Shown here piece by piece: positions 28,191-37,548 of a stretch of DNA of 64,000 nt; position 1 is the stretch's first letter; every line of letters begins with the position of its first letter. Source of the DNA: Chryseobacterium sp. SSA4.19 (GTDB lineage Bacteria > Bacteroidota > Bacteroidia > Flavobacteriales > Weeksellaceae); NCBI RefSeq assembly GCF_022601875.1, contig NZ_JAKVIP010000001.1:1-64000 (forward strand). Reading direction: 5' to 3'. The notes under the pieces are model-generated. The model was not told the DNA's origin. It ran no database searches and worked only from the letters and a program-made list of their open reading frames with translations. Position numbers and translations under genes: made by a program.

Positions 28191-30371
28191 TTAAAGCTTG
28201 TACGTTACTGTAACATAATAGTTTCTTGGAGTAATCGGGTTTACGGAATAATTTTCATGAACATTGTAGCTGAGAACATCAAATACGTTAGCCACTTTTC
28301 CCTGTATTAAGAATTTTTTAAATTCGTATCCTAAACTGAAATCAACAGTGGTAAAACCTTCAACATCGATCATTCTGGTCAACTGTTTTTGACCTTTTAC
28401 ATCATTCCAGCCCGCTTTTCTGTCTCCTGTGTAGAATGCTGTTGCCCCAACCCTTAAACCTTTTGCAAAATTTGTAAATGTATAGAAAGCGGAAGCGTTC
28501 GCAGTAACAGCAGGGGTCCTTACTAATCTCTGATCTTCCACAAAGCCGCCATCCGGGGTTTTTGTGTAAACCGCATTATTGTATGAAACACCGCCAATTA
28601 ATGATAAATTGCTCATTGGGTTTCCCGTAATGTCTAATTCTGCACCACGACTTCTCACTGCCCCCGCATAAATTTTTAGTGTCGAATCACCTGTCGGGTT
28701 AATTATGGGTGTTGTATAAGTATTATTATTGTTGATTTGATAAACTGATACATTAACAGCAATTGCGTTGTTCCATAAATTCTTTTTAATACCAATTTCA
28801 TATTGATCAACTGTAGATGGTTTTAAGGCCGCACGCGTATCAAGATCAAATCCTGTATTCGGGACAAAAGAATTGGTATACGTTGCAAATACCGATAGGT
28901 TTTCATTTGGATTATAGATTAAGCCAACTTTTGGAGACAAGGCATTGTCCTCAGTTTTTGCGCTTAAAGCGGGAATTTTAAGATCCTGCATGAGTAAAAG
29001 GTCCGAAGATTCTCCGTTTGTTAAATAAGAATAACGAAGTCCTGCCAATAATTTTACTGATTTTGTTAATTCAATAAGATCCTGAACATAAACGCCTAAT
29101 CTTTTTGTAGGTATTCTCCTTCTGTAAGTTAATTGAGAATCAGGTATCTGGGTGTCATTTACCCATGTAGAAGGATTATTCAGTTGTAAAGTACCCAAGT
29201 TGGAAGTAGTATAGGAAGTGACATCTGCCTGTAAATAATCTCCGTCCGTCCCGATTAAAATTTTATGATTGAAACGGCCTGTTTTAAACTCACCATTTAG
29301 ATTAATCTGTAAAGAAGTGTAATTCTGTTCGGTATAACTTTTACCAACCGGTCTTATCCATGTGGGATTTAAATTGTTTTTTGAAGAATCATAGCTCCAT
29401 TGTACCCTTTCTGTGGAAAAATAATCTTTTGTATAGTTTTGATAGGATGCTACAGCATTCAAAGACCAGTTATTATTTATTCTATGGTTTAAAATAACAT
29501 CAGTTGTCGCCTGTTGGTTGGTTTGATATTGCCAATTGGTTCCCAAGAATTGATTCCTGCTAATTTCAGTAGCCAATCTTGAAATGCCTGTCGCATTATC
29601 GGTAACACTTCCAATCCCAAAATCAGGTGTGAAAGTATGATATAAATAATCTCCTTCCACAATTAACTGAGTATTCTCGCTTAGATTAAATAAAAGTGAT
29701 GGATTGAAATAGTTTTTTTTCGACTGTACAAGATCTCTGAAACTTTCTGCATATTCATATGCTCCGTTTACCCTAACAGCAATATTTTTACTTAAAGGAC
29801 TGTAAATATCTACTGTTGGTTTGTATGAATTCCAGCTCCCTGCACTGAAGCCTACCATTCCTCCAAATTCAAATTTCGGCTTTTTTGTAATAAGATTTAC
29901 AATTCCGCCAGGCCCTACATTTCCATATAGCATGGCATTGGAACCTTTTAATACTTCAACTCTTTCCAATCCGGAAACTTCAGGAAACACACCGCTGTTG
30001 ACTCTTGCTCCATTTTTGAAAATATTATCATTTCCAAATGTAAAACCACGCCCTCCAAAACTATCTTGGGATCCACCTCTTGCTGAGGTAAGATAAAGTC
30101 CGTTTACATTCCTTATCACATCACTCAACTGTTTAGCCTGCTGCTGTTCAATAATCTCATGAGTAACGATGGCAATGGGTTGTGGTGTTTCCATTACCGT
30201 AAGATTGGATTTTGTGGATAATGGCTTTGCCTGGTTGGGGTTTCCGGTTTTATGAAGGGTAACATCTTCAATGGTCTGGATTCTGATGGTATCAGCTTCC
30301 GTATTTTTCATCTGAGCACTTAAGGATACGGCTGTGAATAATAAAACTAAGGCTACCAGTTGTTTTTTCAT
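28191..30371 (-). CDS. TonB-dependent siderophore receptor
   Basis: 726 residues: signal peptide MKKQLVALVLLFTAVSLSAQ, a plug domain (IRNVNGLYLTSARGG, GFTFGNDNIFKNGARVNSGVFPEVSGLERVEVLKGS, GPGGIVNLITKK) and a 22-strand barrel ending in the aromatic-terminated YYVTVTYKL. Architecture and sequence fit ferric-siderophore receptors. The ligand is not assigned. The upstream region has a -7 box and an 8-4-8 inverted repeat that may be an operator. Confidence 0.93.
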   Translation of the reverse strand: MKKQLVALVLLFTAVSLSAQMKNTEADTIRIQTIEDVTLHKTGNPNQAKPLSTKSNLTVMETPQPIAIVTHEIIEQQQAKQLSDVIRNVNGLYLTSARGGSQDSFGGRGFTFGNDNIFKNGARVNSGVFPEVSGLERVEVLKGSNAMLYGNVGPGGIVNLITKKPKFEFGGMVGFSAGSWNSYKPTVDIYSPLSKNIAVRVNGAYEYAESFRDLVQSKKNYFNPSLLFNLSENTQLIVEGDYLYHTFTPDFGIGSVTDNATGISRLATEISRNQFLGTNWQYQTNQQATTDVILNHRINNNWSLNAVASYQNYTKDYFSTERVQWSYDSSKNNLNPTWIRPVGKSYTEQNYTSLQINLNGEFKTGRFNHKILIGTDGDYLQADVTSYTTSNLGTLQLNNPSTWVNDTQIPDSQLTYRRRIPTKRLGVYVQDLIELTKSVKLLAGLRYSYLTNGESSDLLLMQDLKIPALSAKTEDNALSPKVGLIYNPNENLSVFATYTNSFVPNTGFDLDTRAALKPSTVDQYEIGIKKNLWNNAIAVNVSVYQINNNNTYTTPIINPTGDSTLKIYAGAVRSRGAELDITGNPMSNLSLIGGVSYNNAVYTKTPDGGFVEDQRLVRTPAVTANASAFYTFTNFAKGLRVGATAFYTGDRKAGWNDVKGQKQLTRMIDVEGFTTVDFSLGYEFKKFLIQGKVANVFDVLSYNVHENYSVNPITPRNYYVTVTYKL

Positions 30372-30408
30372 GAGTTTACTGTTATTTAGAGTAGTTTTAA
30401 ATAAAGCG

Positions 30409-30416
30409 CAAAAATA
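30409..30416 (-). promoter_or_regulatory. -7 box of the siderophore receptor gene
   Basis: The minus strand reads TATTTTTG, a TAnnTTTG match, about 38 bases before ATG 30371. Confidence 0.45.
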
Positions 30417-30428
30417 TATTATTATTTA

Positions 30429-30448
30429 GAATTAATAAAAATTAATTC
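30429..30448. promoter_or_regulatory. Candidate operator (8-4-8 inverted repeat)
   Basis: gaattaat, aaaa, attaattc: a perfect inverted repeat placed where a -33 element would lie relative to the box at 30409-30416. A repressor such as Fur acting here is plausible for an iron-uptake gene but is not shown by this sequence alone. Confidence 0.3.
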
Positions 30449-30536
30449 CTGATATATATCATATTGATCTAATAATCGATTTGGTTTTGGTCAGTGAATT
30501 GCAGACTTTATCAATAACTTTGTTAAAAATAATCGT

Positions 30537-31595
30537 ATGCAATTGATCAAAACAGGGCTTTGTGCTTTTGGAATGAGCGGGAAAATATTTCATGCTCCCT
30601 TTTTAAAAGAACATCCGGGATTCTTTTTATCTTCTATTGTTGAAAGAAGCAAGGAAGAGTCTAAAGAAAAATATCCTGATGCAACCATTTACTCTTCAGT
30701 AGAGGAAATGCTGGAAAAAGCAGATATAGAACTGGTAATCGTTAACACTCCGGTTCAGACACACTTTGAATATACCAGAATGGCCCTGGAAGCAGGGAAA
30801 AATGTGATTGTTGAAAAGCCTTTTACGGTAAATGTTTCTGAAGCAGAAGAATTGGTAAAATTCGCTGAAGAAAAAGGTTTGTTTCTGAGTGTGTACCAAA
30901 ACAGAAGATTCGATCGTGATTATTTACAGGTTCAAAAGATTATGAGCGAAGGAAAGCTGGGAACTCTTAAGGAAGCGGAAATCCGTTTTGACAGGTTCCG
31001 GACAGAACCCAGCGGTAAAAACCATAAGGAAAATCCTGAAGCTACAGGTTCGGGATCATTACATGACCTGGGTGCGCATCTGGTAGATCAGGCAGTGCAG
31101 TATTTCGGGTTTCCCGAAAAGCTTTTTGCCGATGTATTTTCCATGAAAGGAAGAGCGTATGCCAATGATTATTTTGAAATCATCTTATACTATCCTGATC
31201 AGCTTAGGGTTCGGCTAAAATCTTCTGTTTTTACCAAAGAAGCGCATTATGCTTATAGTTTGCATGGAAAAAACGGAAGTTTTCTTCAGCAAAGAACCGA
31301 TAATCAGGAGAATGAATTAGCTGCCGGAGCTATTCCCGTTTACGGACAGGATTGGACTCTGCCTTTAAAAGAAGCTGACGGAATCCTTAATTTTTTAAAT
31401 GAACATTCGGAAACCGAAAGAGTTCTAACTTCCAGCGAACCGGGAAATTACATGAATTATTATCAGAATATCTACGAACATATTGTTTTCGGATATTATT
31501 TGCCGTCACCCGGAGGAGAAGTTATTCAGAATATGAAGATTATTGATGCAGCTATGGAAAGCTCCAGGGAAAGCCGGATTGTTCAGTTGACCTAG
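30537..31595 (+). CDS. Gfo/Idh/MocA-family oxidoreductase
   Basis: 352 residues with an N-terminal Rossmann domain (GLCAFGMSGKIFHAPFL, using GMSGKI in place of a strict GxGxxG) and the family EKP motif in VIVEKPFTVN, the conserved lysine that contacts the substrate. The C-terminal alpha/beta domain has GSGSLHDLGAHLVDQAVQYFG. An NAD(P)-dependent sugar or polyol oxidoreductase; the substrate is not identifiable. It is divergent from the receptor. Confidence 0.9.
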   Translation: MQLIKTGLCAFGMSGKIFHAPFLKEHPGFFLSSIVERSKEESKEKYPDATIYSSVEEMLEKADIELVIVNTPVQTHFEYTRMALEAGKNVIVEKPFTVNVSEAEELVKFAEEKGLFLSVYQNRRFDRDYLQVQKIMSEGKLGTLKEAEIRFDRFRTEPSGKNHKENPEATGSGSLHDLGAHLVDQAVQYFGFPEKLFADVFSMKGRAYANDYFEIILYYPDQLRVRLKSSVFTKEAHYAYSLHGKNGSFLQQRTDNQENELAAGAIPVYGQDWTLPLKEADGILNFLNEHSETERVLTSSEPGNYMNYYQNIYEHIVFGYYLPSPGGEVIQNMKIIDAAMESSRESRIVQLT

Positions 31596-31649
31596 TTATA
31601 AATGATAAGTTATAAGTTATGAATCTTTTTATATTCATAACTTATAACT
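31596..31649. repeat. Long perfect A/T hairpin with 8-nt micro-repeats after the oxidoreductase stop
   Basis: A 17-bp perfect stem (31608-31624 with 31633-31649) around an 8-nt loop. The left arm is made of near-repeats (agttata, agttatg). It starts directly at the TAG stop of the oxidoreductase gene. It may work as a weak bidirectional terminator for this gene and the convergent ABC-F gene. Confidence 0.6.
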
Positions 31650-31665
31650 CCAAGCTTATCCTTTT

Positions 31666-33567
31666 TTATCCTTCTCCTAAAATTTCCTGAAGCTCCAGCC
31701 ATCTCATCTCGTGGCTTTCAAGCTTTTCTGAAAGGATTTCTAATTCTGCAGAAAGTTTTGAAATTTTCTCATAATCAGCTTCATTATTGAGCTGTTCTAA
31801 CAGGACTGCTCTCTTTTCCTCCAATTCCGGAATTTCTTTTTCAATGTTTTCAAGTTCTTTCTGCTCTTTGAAAGAAAGTTTTTTCTTCTTTACAGGACTT
31901 TGAACGGTGCTTTGAGATGAGACAGTTTCTTTTACAGCTTCTGTTTTTTGAGAAACTGATTTTTCTGAAGATTCTGCACGACTTTTTGCTTCACGGTATT
32001 CTGAGAAATTTCCTACAAAATCCCGGATTTTCCCTTCGCCTTCAAAAGCAAGAACATGATCGACAATACGGTCCATAAAATACCTGTCGTGAGAAACAAT
32101 AATTAAAGAGCCCTGGAATTGCTGTAAAAAGTTTTCCAGAACGGTAAGTGTCGGAAGATCCAGATCATTGGTCGGCTCATCAAAAATCAAAAAATTGGGG
32201 TTCTGGTAAAGGATATACATCAGATGGAGCCTTCTCTTCTCGCCTCCCGAAAGTTTGGAAATAGGAGAGTACTGCGTCTGGTCATCAAATAAAAATAACC
32301 TTAAAAACTGTGAGGCGGAAAGGCTTTTTCCGTTAGCTAAAGGATAATATTCAGCTACTTCTTTAATGAAATCAATAACCCTTTCATCCTCTTTATACTG
32401 AAGCCCTTTCTGAGAAAAATATCCGAAATGAATGGTTTCGCCGGTTTCAATTTCCCCTTTGTCAGCTTTTTCAAATCCCTGAATAATATTCAGTAAAGTA
32501 GATTTTCCGGCACCGTTTTTCCCTACAATACCTACTTTTTCTCCACGCTGGAACTGGTAGCTGAAATCTTTCAGTAATAATTTGCTTCCGAAGCTTTTAT
32601 CAATATTTTTAAGCTCAAGGACTTTATTTCCCAGCCTTTTCATTTCAAAATCCAATTCCAGGCTTTGTTTTCGGGTATCGGTTTTGGCCACTTTTTCCGT
32701 TTCATAAAAAGAGTCAATCCTGGATTTTGATTTGGTCGTTCTCGCTTTCGGCTGTCTGCGCATCCATTCCAGCTCCTTTCTGTACAGGTTGTTGGCTTTA
32801 TCAATGGTTGCATTCATATTGTCCTCGCGGATCATCTTATTTTCAAGATATGTTGCATATGCGCCGTTGTGAACGTACAAATTGTTGTCTTCCATTTCCC
32901 AGATGGTATCACAGACGCTGTCCAGGAAGTAGCGGTCGTGTGTAACCAATAACAAAGTGATTTTTGCTTTACTCAGGTAGTTTTCCAGCCATTCTACCAT
33001 TTCTACATCAAGGTGGTTAGTCGGCTCATCCATTATCAGTAAGGTATGGCGATGTTCTGCTCTGGTTTCCGTTAATAATTTAGCCAGCGCAACCCGTTTA
33101 ATCTGCCCTCCCGAAAGTGTTCCCATTTTCGCTTCAAGATCTGTAATTTTAAGCTGGGAAAGAATCTGCTTCATTTCATTTTCCAGATCCCATGCTTTAT
33201 GGGCTTCCATATCTGCCAAGGCTTTTTCGATGAAGTCGTTATCGGTAGAATGCAATGACTGGTGATAGTTTTTCAACGCCATGATCGGGGCAGAATCAAG
33301 AGCCATCATAAATTCATCAATCGTTAATTCCGGATTAAAATCAATCTCCTGGTCAAAAAGTACTACCTGGATATCTTTATTGATAGTGACGGTTCCGCTG
33401 TCTGCAATTTCCTTTCCCATTAAAATTTTCAGGAGTGTGGATTTTCCGCTTCCGTTTTTGGCAACGATGGCAATTTTGTTTCCTTCATTAATATGGAAGG
33501 AAATATTTTTAAACAAAACTTTGATGCCGTATGATTTGGTGAGATTATCTGCAGAAACGTAATTCAT
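31666..33567 (-). CDS. ABC-F family ATPase (Uup/EttA-like)
   Basis: 633 residues: two ABC ATPase domains in one chain, with Walker A KNGSGKST at about 37-44 and KNGAGKST in the second, signatures LSGGQIKRV and LSGGEKRRL, and no membrane domain. The linker between the domains is basic and helical (WMRRQPKARTTKSKSR). A C-terminal coiled coil (EKEIPELEEKRAVLLEQLNNE) is as in Uup. ABC-F proteins act on ribosomes rather than as transporters. Uup-like is the best guess. Confidence 0.93.
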   Translation of the reverse strand: MNYVSADNLTKSYGIKVLFKNISFHINEGNKIAIVAKNGSGKSTLLKILMGKEIADSGTVTINKDIQVVLFDQEIDFNPELTIDEFMMALDSAPIMALKNYHQSLHSTDNDFIEKALADMEAHKAWDLENEMKQILSQLKITDLEAKMGTLSGGQIKRVALAKLLTETRAEHRHTLLIMDEPTNHLDVEMVEWLENYLSKAKITLLLVTHDRYFLDSVCDTIWEMEDNNLYVHNGAYATYLENKMIREDNMNATIDKANNLYRKELEWMRRQPKARTTKSKSRIDSFYETEKVAKTDTRKQSLELDFEMKRLGNKVLELKNIDKSFGSKLLLKDFSYQFQRGEKVGIVGKNGAGKSTLLNIIQGFEKADKGEIETGETIHFGYFSQKGLQYKEDERVIDFIKEVAEYYPLANGKSLSASQFLRLFLFDDQTQYSPISKLSGGEKRRLHLMYILYQNPNFLIFDEPTNDLDLPTLTVLENFLQQFQGSLIIVSHDRYFMDRIVDHVLAFEGEGKIRDFVGNFSEYREAKSRAESSEKSVSQKTEAVKETVSSQSTVQSPVKKKKLSFKEQKELENIEKEIPELEEKRAVLLEQLNNEADYEKISKLSAELEILSEKLESHEMRWLELQEILGEG

Positions 33568-33717
33568 TGAAACTGATGATTGGGTTGAAACTTAGATTGA
33601 GCTGCAAAAGTACAAAAATGGAACAATAAAAAAACCGGCTAATGGGTTGGGTGGGCTGGTCTCTTAAAATTAATGTCAGATATCAAAGAGATAACGCTAT
33701 TTTTGTCTGGTCTTTTT

Positions 33718-34854
33718 ATGTCATATCATTTACAAATATACCGTACAGCTTCTGAACTGCCGGAGAGCTGGAACTCAGTAATAGGAAAGCATAACATTAT
33801 GCTTTCCAGAGAATATTTTAATATTCTTGAAATTTCCTGTCCCAAAAATATGAAATGTTATTTCATGGCGGTTTTCAGTGATGGTGATAAAGAACTGGTG
33901 GGCGGTGCTTTGTTTCAGTACCTGGATTTTATCGGACATCAGACTTTTCAGGAAAGCGGATTTTTGTACAGTGTCAGGAATTTTTTCACAAAATGGTTTA
34001 ATAAGGATATCCTGATCTTAGGAAATAATATGCTGACAGGGCAAAACGGTTTTTACTTTGATACTTCCAGAATTACTGTAGAAGAAGTTATTCTGCTTCT
34101 AGAAGAAGCTGTTCAGAAAATGCAAAAAGAAATAAGAAAAACGGCGATGGTTATTTATAAAGATTATCAACCGGATTTTATCAGATATTTTCAGGGGAAA
34201 AGCCATAGTAAGTATTTCAGGTTCTCCGTGCAGCCCAATATGATACTGAGACTTAAGGAAAACTGGATGGATTCCGAAGATTATATAAATGCTTTTTCTA
34301 CCAAATACAGAAGCAGGGCTCAATCTGCAAGGAAAAAGAATATAGATATTGAAAAAGCAGAATTAAGTCTTCGTCAAATCCATGCTTACCGGAGAGAAAT
34401 GAATATTCTGTATCAGAATGTGGCTGAAAATGCATCCTTCAATACGTTCTTTCTGGCAGAGGATCATTTTGAATCTATGAAAGAATATATGAATGAGAAA
34501 TTCAGGGTTTTCGGATATTTTTCAGGAGAAAAGCTTATTGGTTTTTATACATTAATTTTGAATAACCGTGATATCGATACCTATTTTTTAGGTTATGATA
34601 AACTCCTTCAGAAGGAAAAGCAGCTGTATCTGAATATGCTTTTGGATATGGTGGAATTCGGAATCAATAACAGGTTTTCAAGAATTATTTTCGGAAGGAC
34701 GGCCTTGGAAATAAAATCTACTATAGGAGCGGAACCTACTGAAATCTTCGGACTGATTAAGCATCGCCATCCTCTCATCAATTACTTTATGAAAAATATA
34801 TTCCCTTACGTTTCTCCTGAAACAGATTGGATCCAGAGGAAACCTTTTAAATAA
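33718..34854 (+). CDS. GNAT/FemAB-like acyltransferase
   Basis: 378 residues from ATG 33718 (MSYHLQIYRTA). The 15-codon upstream extension is weaker, but I cannot exclude it. Blocks such as STKYRSRAQSARKKNIDIEKA, FFLAEDHFESMKEYMNEKFRVFGYFSGEKLIGFYTLIL and DTYFLGYDK resemble the C-terminal GNAT half of peptidoglycan-bridge-type or related acyltransferases. The acyl donor and acceptor are unknown. It is convergent with no partner gene in an obvious operon. Confidence 0.65.
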   Translation: MSYHLQIYRTASELPESWNSVIGKHNIMLSREYFNILEISCPKNMKCYFMAVFSDGDKELVGGALFQYLDFIGHQTFQESGFLYSVRNFFTKWFNKDILILGNNMLTGQNGFYFDTSRITVEEVILLLEEAVQKMQKEIRKTAMVIYKDYQPDFIRYFQGKSHSKYFRFSVQPNMILRLKENWMDSEDYINAFSTKYRSRAQSARKKNIDIEKAELSLRQIHAYRREMNILYQNVAENASFNTFFLAEDHFESMKEYMNEKFRVFGYFSGEKLIGFYTLILNNRDIDTYFLGYDKLLQKEKQLYLNMLLDMVEFGINNRFSRIIFGRTALEIKSTIGAEPTEIFGLIKHRHPLINYFMKNIFPYVSPETDWIQRKPFK

Positions 34855-34976
34855 TTTCTCCAAATTATTCTGTCTCTGATTTTTTAAAATAAATTTAACT
34901 AAACCCGGATTAATTTTAATAAGGTTTTGTGAGTATTTATCATGTGAAATATTGATTTTTGTGTCAAACTTTTACC

Positions 34977-36623
34977 ATGAAAAAGATTATTGTTTTATTT
35001 ACTGTATACGCTGCTGTTTGTTTCAATGCGCAGGTCATTTCCGGAACTGTGATTTCCAAGGAAGAAAACCGCCCGGTTCCTTATGCAAAGATTGGTGTTG
35101 AAAAAACCACGGCAGGTACCATTTCAGATGACAAAGGAAATTTCACCATCGACTTGTCAAAAACAGATGTTTCTCAGACTATAAAAATAGAGGTGGCAGG
35201 GTATAACAGCTTTACCCAAAACGTAAACGACTTTATCAAGCAAAATCCAAAAACAATTTTTCTAACAGAAAAAGTAAAAAACATTCAGGAGGTAAAAATA
35301 TCTCCGAAAAAATTAGTCGATAAAAACTGGGGTGTCAATACAAAAACAAAACATGTGATGTATTCTGTAAACCCTGATTTGGAAAACAGTAATTTCCTGG
35401 GCGAAACAGCCTTAGGATTCAATACCAACAAACGGGCGAAGATCAAAAATATCCACCTGAATATCGCAAGCTATAATTCTGGTCAGCCTGTTATGATGCG
35501 CTATAGTATTTACAGTGAAAAAAACGGTCTTCCGGATAAAAATATAGCAGATGATGAAATTACAGTAGCGCTGACAAAAGACATGATCAAAGACGGAACT
35601 TTTACTTTAGATGTTAATGACAGGAACATCTGGGTACAGGGAAAGTTTTTCGTCGGGATCCAATTCCTAAAGAGGTTTGAAGGCCGAATCACGATCAGTG
35701 CAGCATTGTTCAGAACCGGCTATATCAGAGAATTTTACGGGGACTGGAAAAAAATGACAATCGCCGCTCCTGCTATTAATATAGATGTAAAGGTAGATAA
35801 AAACGGGAAAAATGTTGCAGACGAAGCACAGGACAGTAATGACCGTGCTTCCATGCTGGCACCTGATATCAGCCGTTATACGATTGAGGCTGAAAATTCA
35901 GTTTACGGGAAAAATGATACGGTTGGAAATACTTTGCGGTTGAAAGATGCAGAAATATATTACGAAATTTACGGAGAGGGAGAGCCGCTGGTCCTGCTTC
36001 ATGGAAACGGAGGGAGCATTAAAGAGTTTTACAGACAGATTCCTGAAATTTCAAAGCATTTTAAAATAGTTGCCGTTGACACGAGAGCACAGGGTAAAAG
36101 TACAGATCATAACGAAGCAGAGCTGAATTATAAAATTTTTGCTGATGACCTGAAGGCTTTAATGGACAACCTGAAATTAAATAAAGTTAACATTCTGGGC
36201 TGGAGCGATGGCGGAAATACAGGTCTCGAATTTGCTTTAAAATATCCTCAGAATCTGAATAAGATGATCATAGTCGGAGCCAATGCATTTCCTAAGGGTG
36301 TGGATGAAAGCCTCCTGAAACAATTTAAAACAAAAGCTGAAATGGTACAGCTTGCCGGTGAAAAAGAGCAAAAAACAGAATACAGGCTGCTAAAATTAAT
36401 GCTGAATCACCCGAATATCAACGCAAAATCCTTACATCAGATCAAAAATCCGGTCCTTGTCATAGCTGGTGAAAATGACGTGATTAAAAAAGAGCATACG
36501 GAAATGTTAGCCAAGGAACTGCCTGCAGCAAAACTTAAAATCTATCCTAAGGCGTCACATTATGTTCCTTTCGAAGCTGCAGATGAGATGAATAAAGACG
36601 TTATTGATTTTATCAGAAATTAA
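34977..36623 (+). CDS. Secreted alpha/beta hydrolase with N-terminal carboxypeptidase-regulatory-like domain
   Basis: 548 residues from ATG 34977. Signal peptide MKKIIVLFTVYAAVCFNAQ, then a CarboxypepD_reg-like domain (VISGTVISKEENRPVPYAKIGVEKTTAGTISDDKGNFTI), a middle region of unknown fold, and a C-terminal hydrolase. The nucleophile elbow is GWSDGG, the acid is likely D of AGENDVI, and the histidine is in KASHYVPFE. The joining of the two modules resembles SusD/CarbopepD-reg exported proteins of Bacteroidota. The substrate is unknown. The stop overlaps the convergent GH25 stop. Confidence 0.88.
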   Translation: MKKIIVLFTVYAAVCFNAQVISGTVISKEENRPVPYAKIGVEKTTAGTISDDKGNFTIDLSKTDVSQTIKIEVAGYNSFTQNVNDFIKQNPKTIFLTEKVKNIQEVKISPKKLVDKNWGVNTKTKHVMYSVNPDLENSNFLGETALGFNTNKRAKIKNIHLNIASYNSGQPVMMRYSIYSEKNGLPDKNIADDEITVALTKDMIKDGTFTLDVNDRNIWVQGKFFVGIQFLKRFEGRITISAALFRTGYIREFYGDWKKMTIAAPAINIDVKVDKNGKNVADEAQDSNDRASMLAPDISRYTIEAENSVYGKNDTVGNTLRLKDAEIYYEIYGEGEPLVLLHGNGGSIKEFYRQIPEISKHFKIVAVDTRAQGKSTDHNEAELNYKIFADDLKALMDNLKLNKVNILGWSDGGNTGLEFALKYPQNLNKMIIVGANAFPKGVDESLLKQFKTKAEMVQLAGEKEQKTEYRLLKLMLNHPNINAKSLHQIKNPVLVIAGENDVIKKEHTEMLAKELPAAKLKIYPKASHYVPFEAADEMNKDVIDFIRN

Positions 36624-37483
36624 TCCAGAGTCAGTCCCTTCAAAGACCATAGGCTGCCATTATATATATCCAGGTCTACTTTGGTATTGATTCCGTGGAC
36701 AATTCCATTTTCCGTAAACTGCCAGAAATTCCAGTTACTCTCAGGAGAAGGAGCCGGAACATCATTATAGTTCGCCAGCCATAACGGATAGTCATCAAAT
36801 TCACCTTTCAGGAAGTCTTTATAATAATGGTAATACGTGTAAATGATAGGCTTTTCGCCATATGTTTCTTCTACAATCCTGCACCAGACTTTAAGGTCTT
36901 CAATTAATTTCTGATTGGTTTTCCGTTTAGGGATTTTTTCAATATCCAGGATAGGAGGAAGGTCTCCGCTTTCCAGCTTTACATTTTCAAGAAAGTTCCT
37001 GGCCTGGATCACAGGATCTTCATCAGCACGGTAAAAATGATAAGCTCCCCGGATAAGATCATGTTTTTTTGCCTGTTCCCAGAATTCATTAAAATGTTTA
37101 TCGGCATTTCGGTTTCCCATAGTAGCGCGCATTACCACAAATTCCAGGGAAATGGTTTTATTCCCGATGCTCAGGCTGTCCCAGCTGATATCTTCAGTAT
37201 TCTGGTAATGGGAAATATCAAATCCGTATGTTTTGTCAAGATTATCTGAAAGAATTTTCTGAATCCTCTGAGACTCTTTTTCGGTGTTGCGAAGCTTCTT
37301 ATGAACGGTTCTATTGAAGTACAGTGCATAATAGTAAGTAACAGACTGTTTCAGGTAGAAACCTGTCCCGAGCAGTGCAATAATTAGGATGCCCAATATC
37401 ACTTTGCGCCGGAAAAAGTAAGTTTTCCGGCGGTTCTGATGGATCTTTCTGGCGGTTTTTTTGCTGTATTTCTTTTGGGACAT
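36620..37483 (-). CDS. Glycoside hydrolase family 25 lysozyme-like membrane protein
   Basis: 287 residues: a lysine/arginine-rich N-terminus and one hydrophobic helix (KVILGILIIALLGTGFYL), then the GH25 domain with GFDISHYQ and the catalytic acid cluster near LPPILDIEKIP. This family hydrolyses the peptidoglycan glycan chain. The anchor suggests a membrane-bound, outward-facing enzyme. The start is ATG 37483 rather than an in-frame ATG four codons upstream. Confidence 0.9.
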   Translation of the reverse strand: MSQKKYSKKTARKIHQNRRKTYFFRRKVILGILIIALLGTGFYLKQSVTYYYALYFNRTVHKKLRNTEKESQRIQKILSDNLDKTYGFDISHYQNTEDISWDSLSIGNKTISLEFVVMRATMGNRNADKHFNEFWEQAKKHDLIRGAYHFYRADEDPVIQARNFLENVKLESGDLPPILDIEKIPKRKTNQKLIEDLKVWCRIVEETYGEKPIIYTYYHYYKDFLKGEFDDYPLWLANYNDVPAPSPESNWNFWQFTENGIVHGINTKVDLDIYNGSLWSLKGLTLD

Positions 37484-37534
37484 AAAGTTTTGCAAAACTA
37501 ACTTTTTCCCCTGCCAAATGCTAAATAAAATCAG

Positions 37535-37542
37535 TAAATTTG
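37535..37542 (+). promoter_or_regulatory. -7 box immediately upstream of the NDH-2 gene
   Basis: TAAATTTG ends six bases before the ATG at 37549, so the predicted transcription start falls at or beside the start codon. Confidence 0.5.
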
Positions 37543-37548
37543 TCTACT

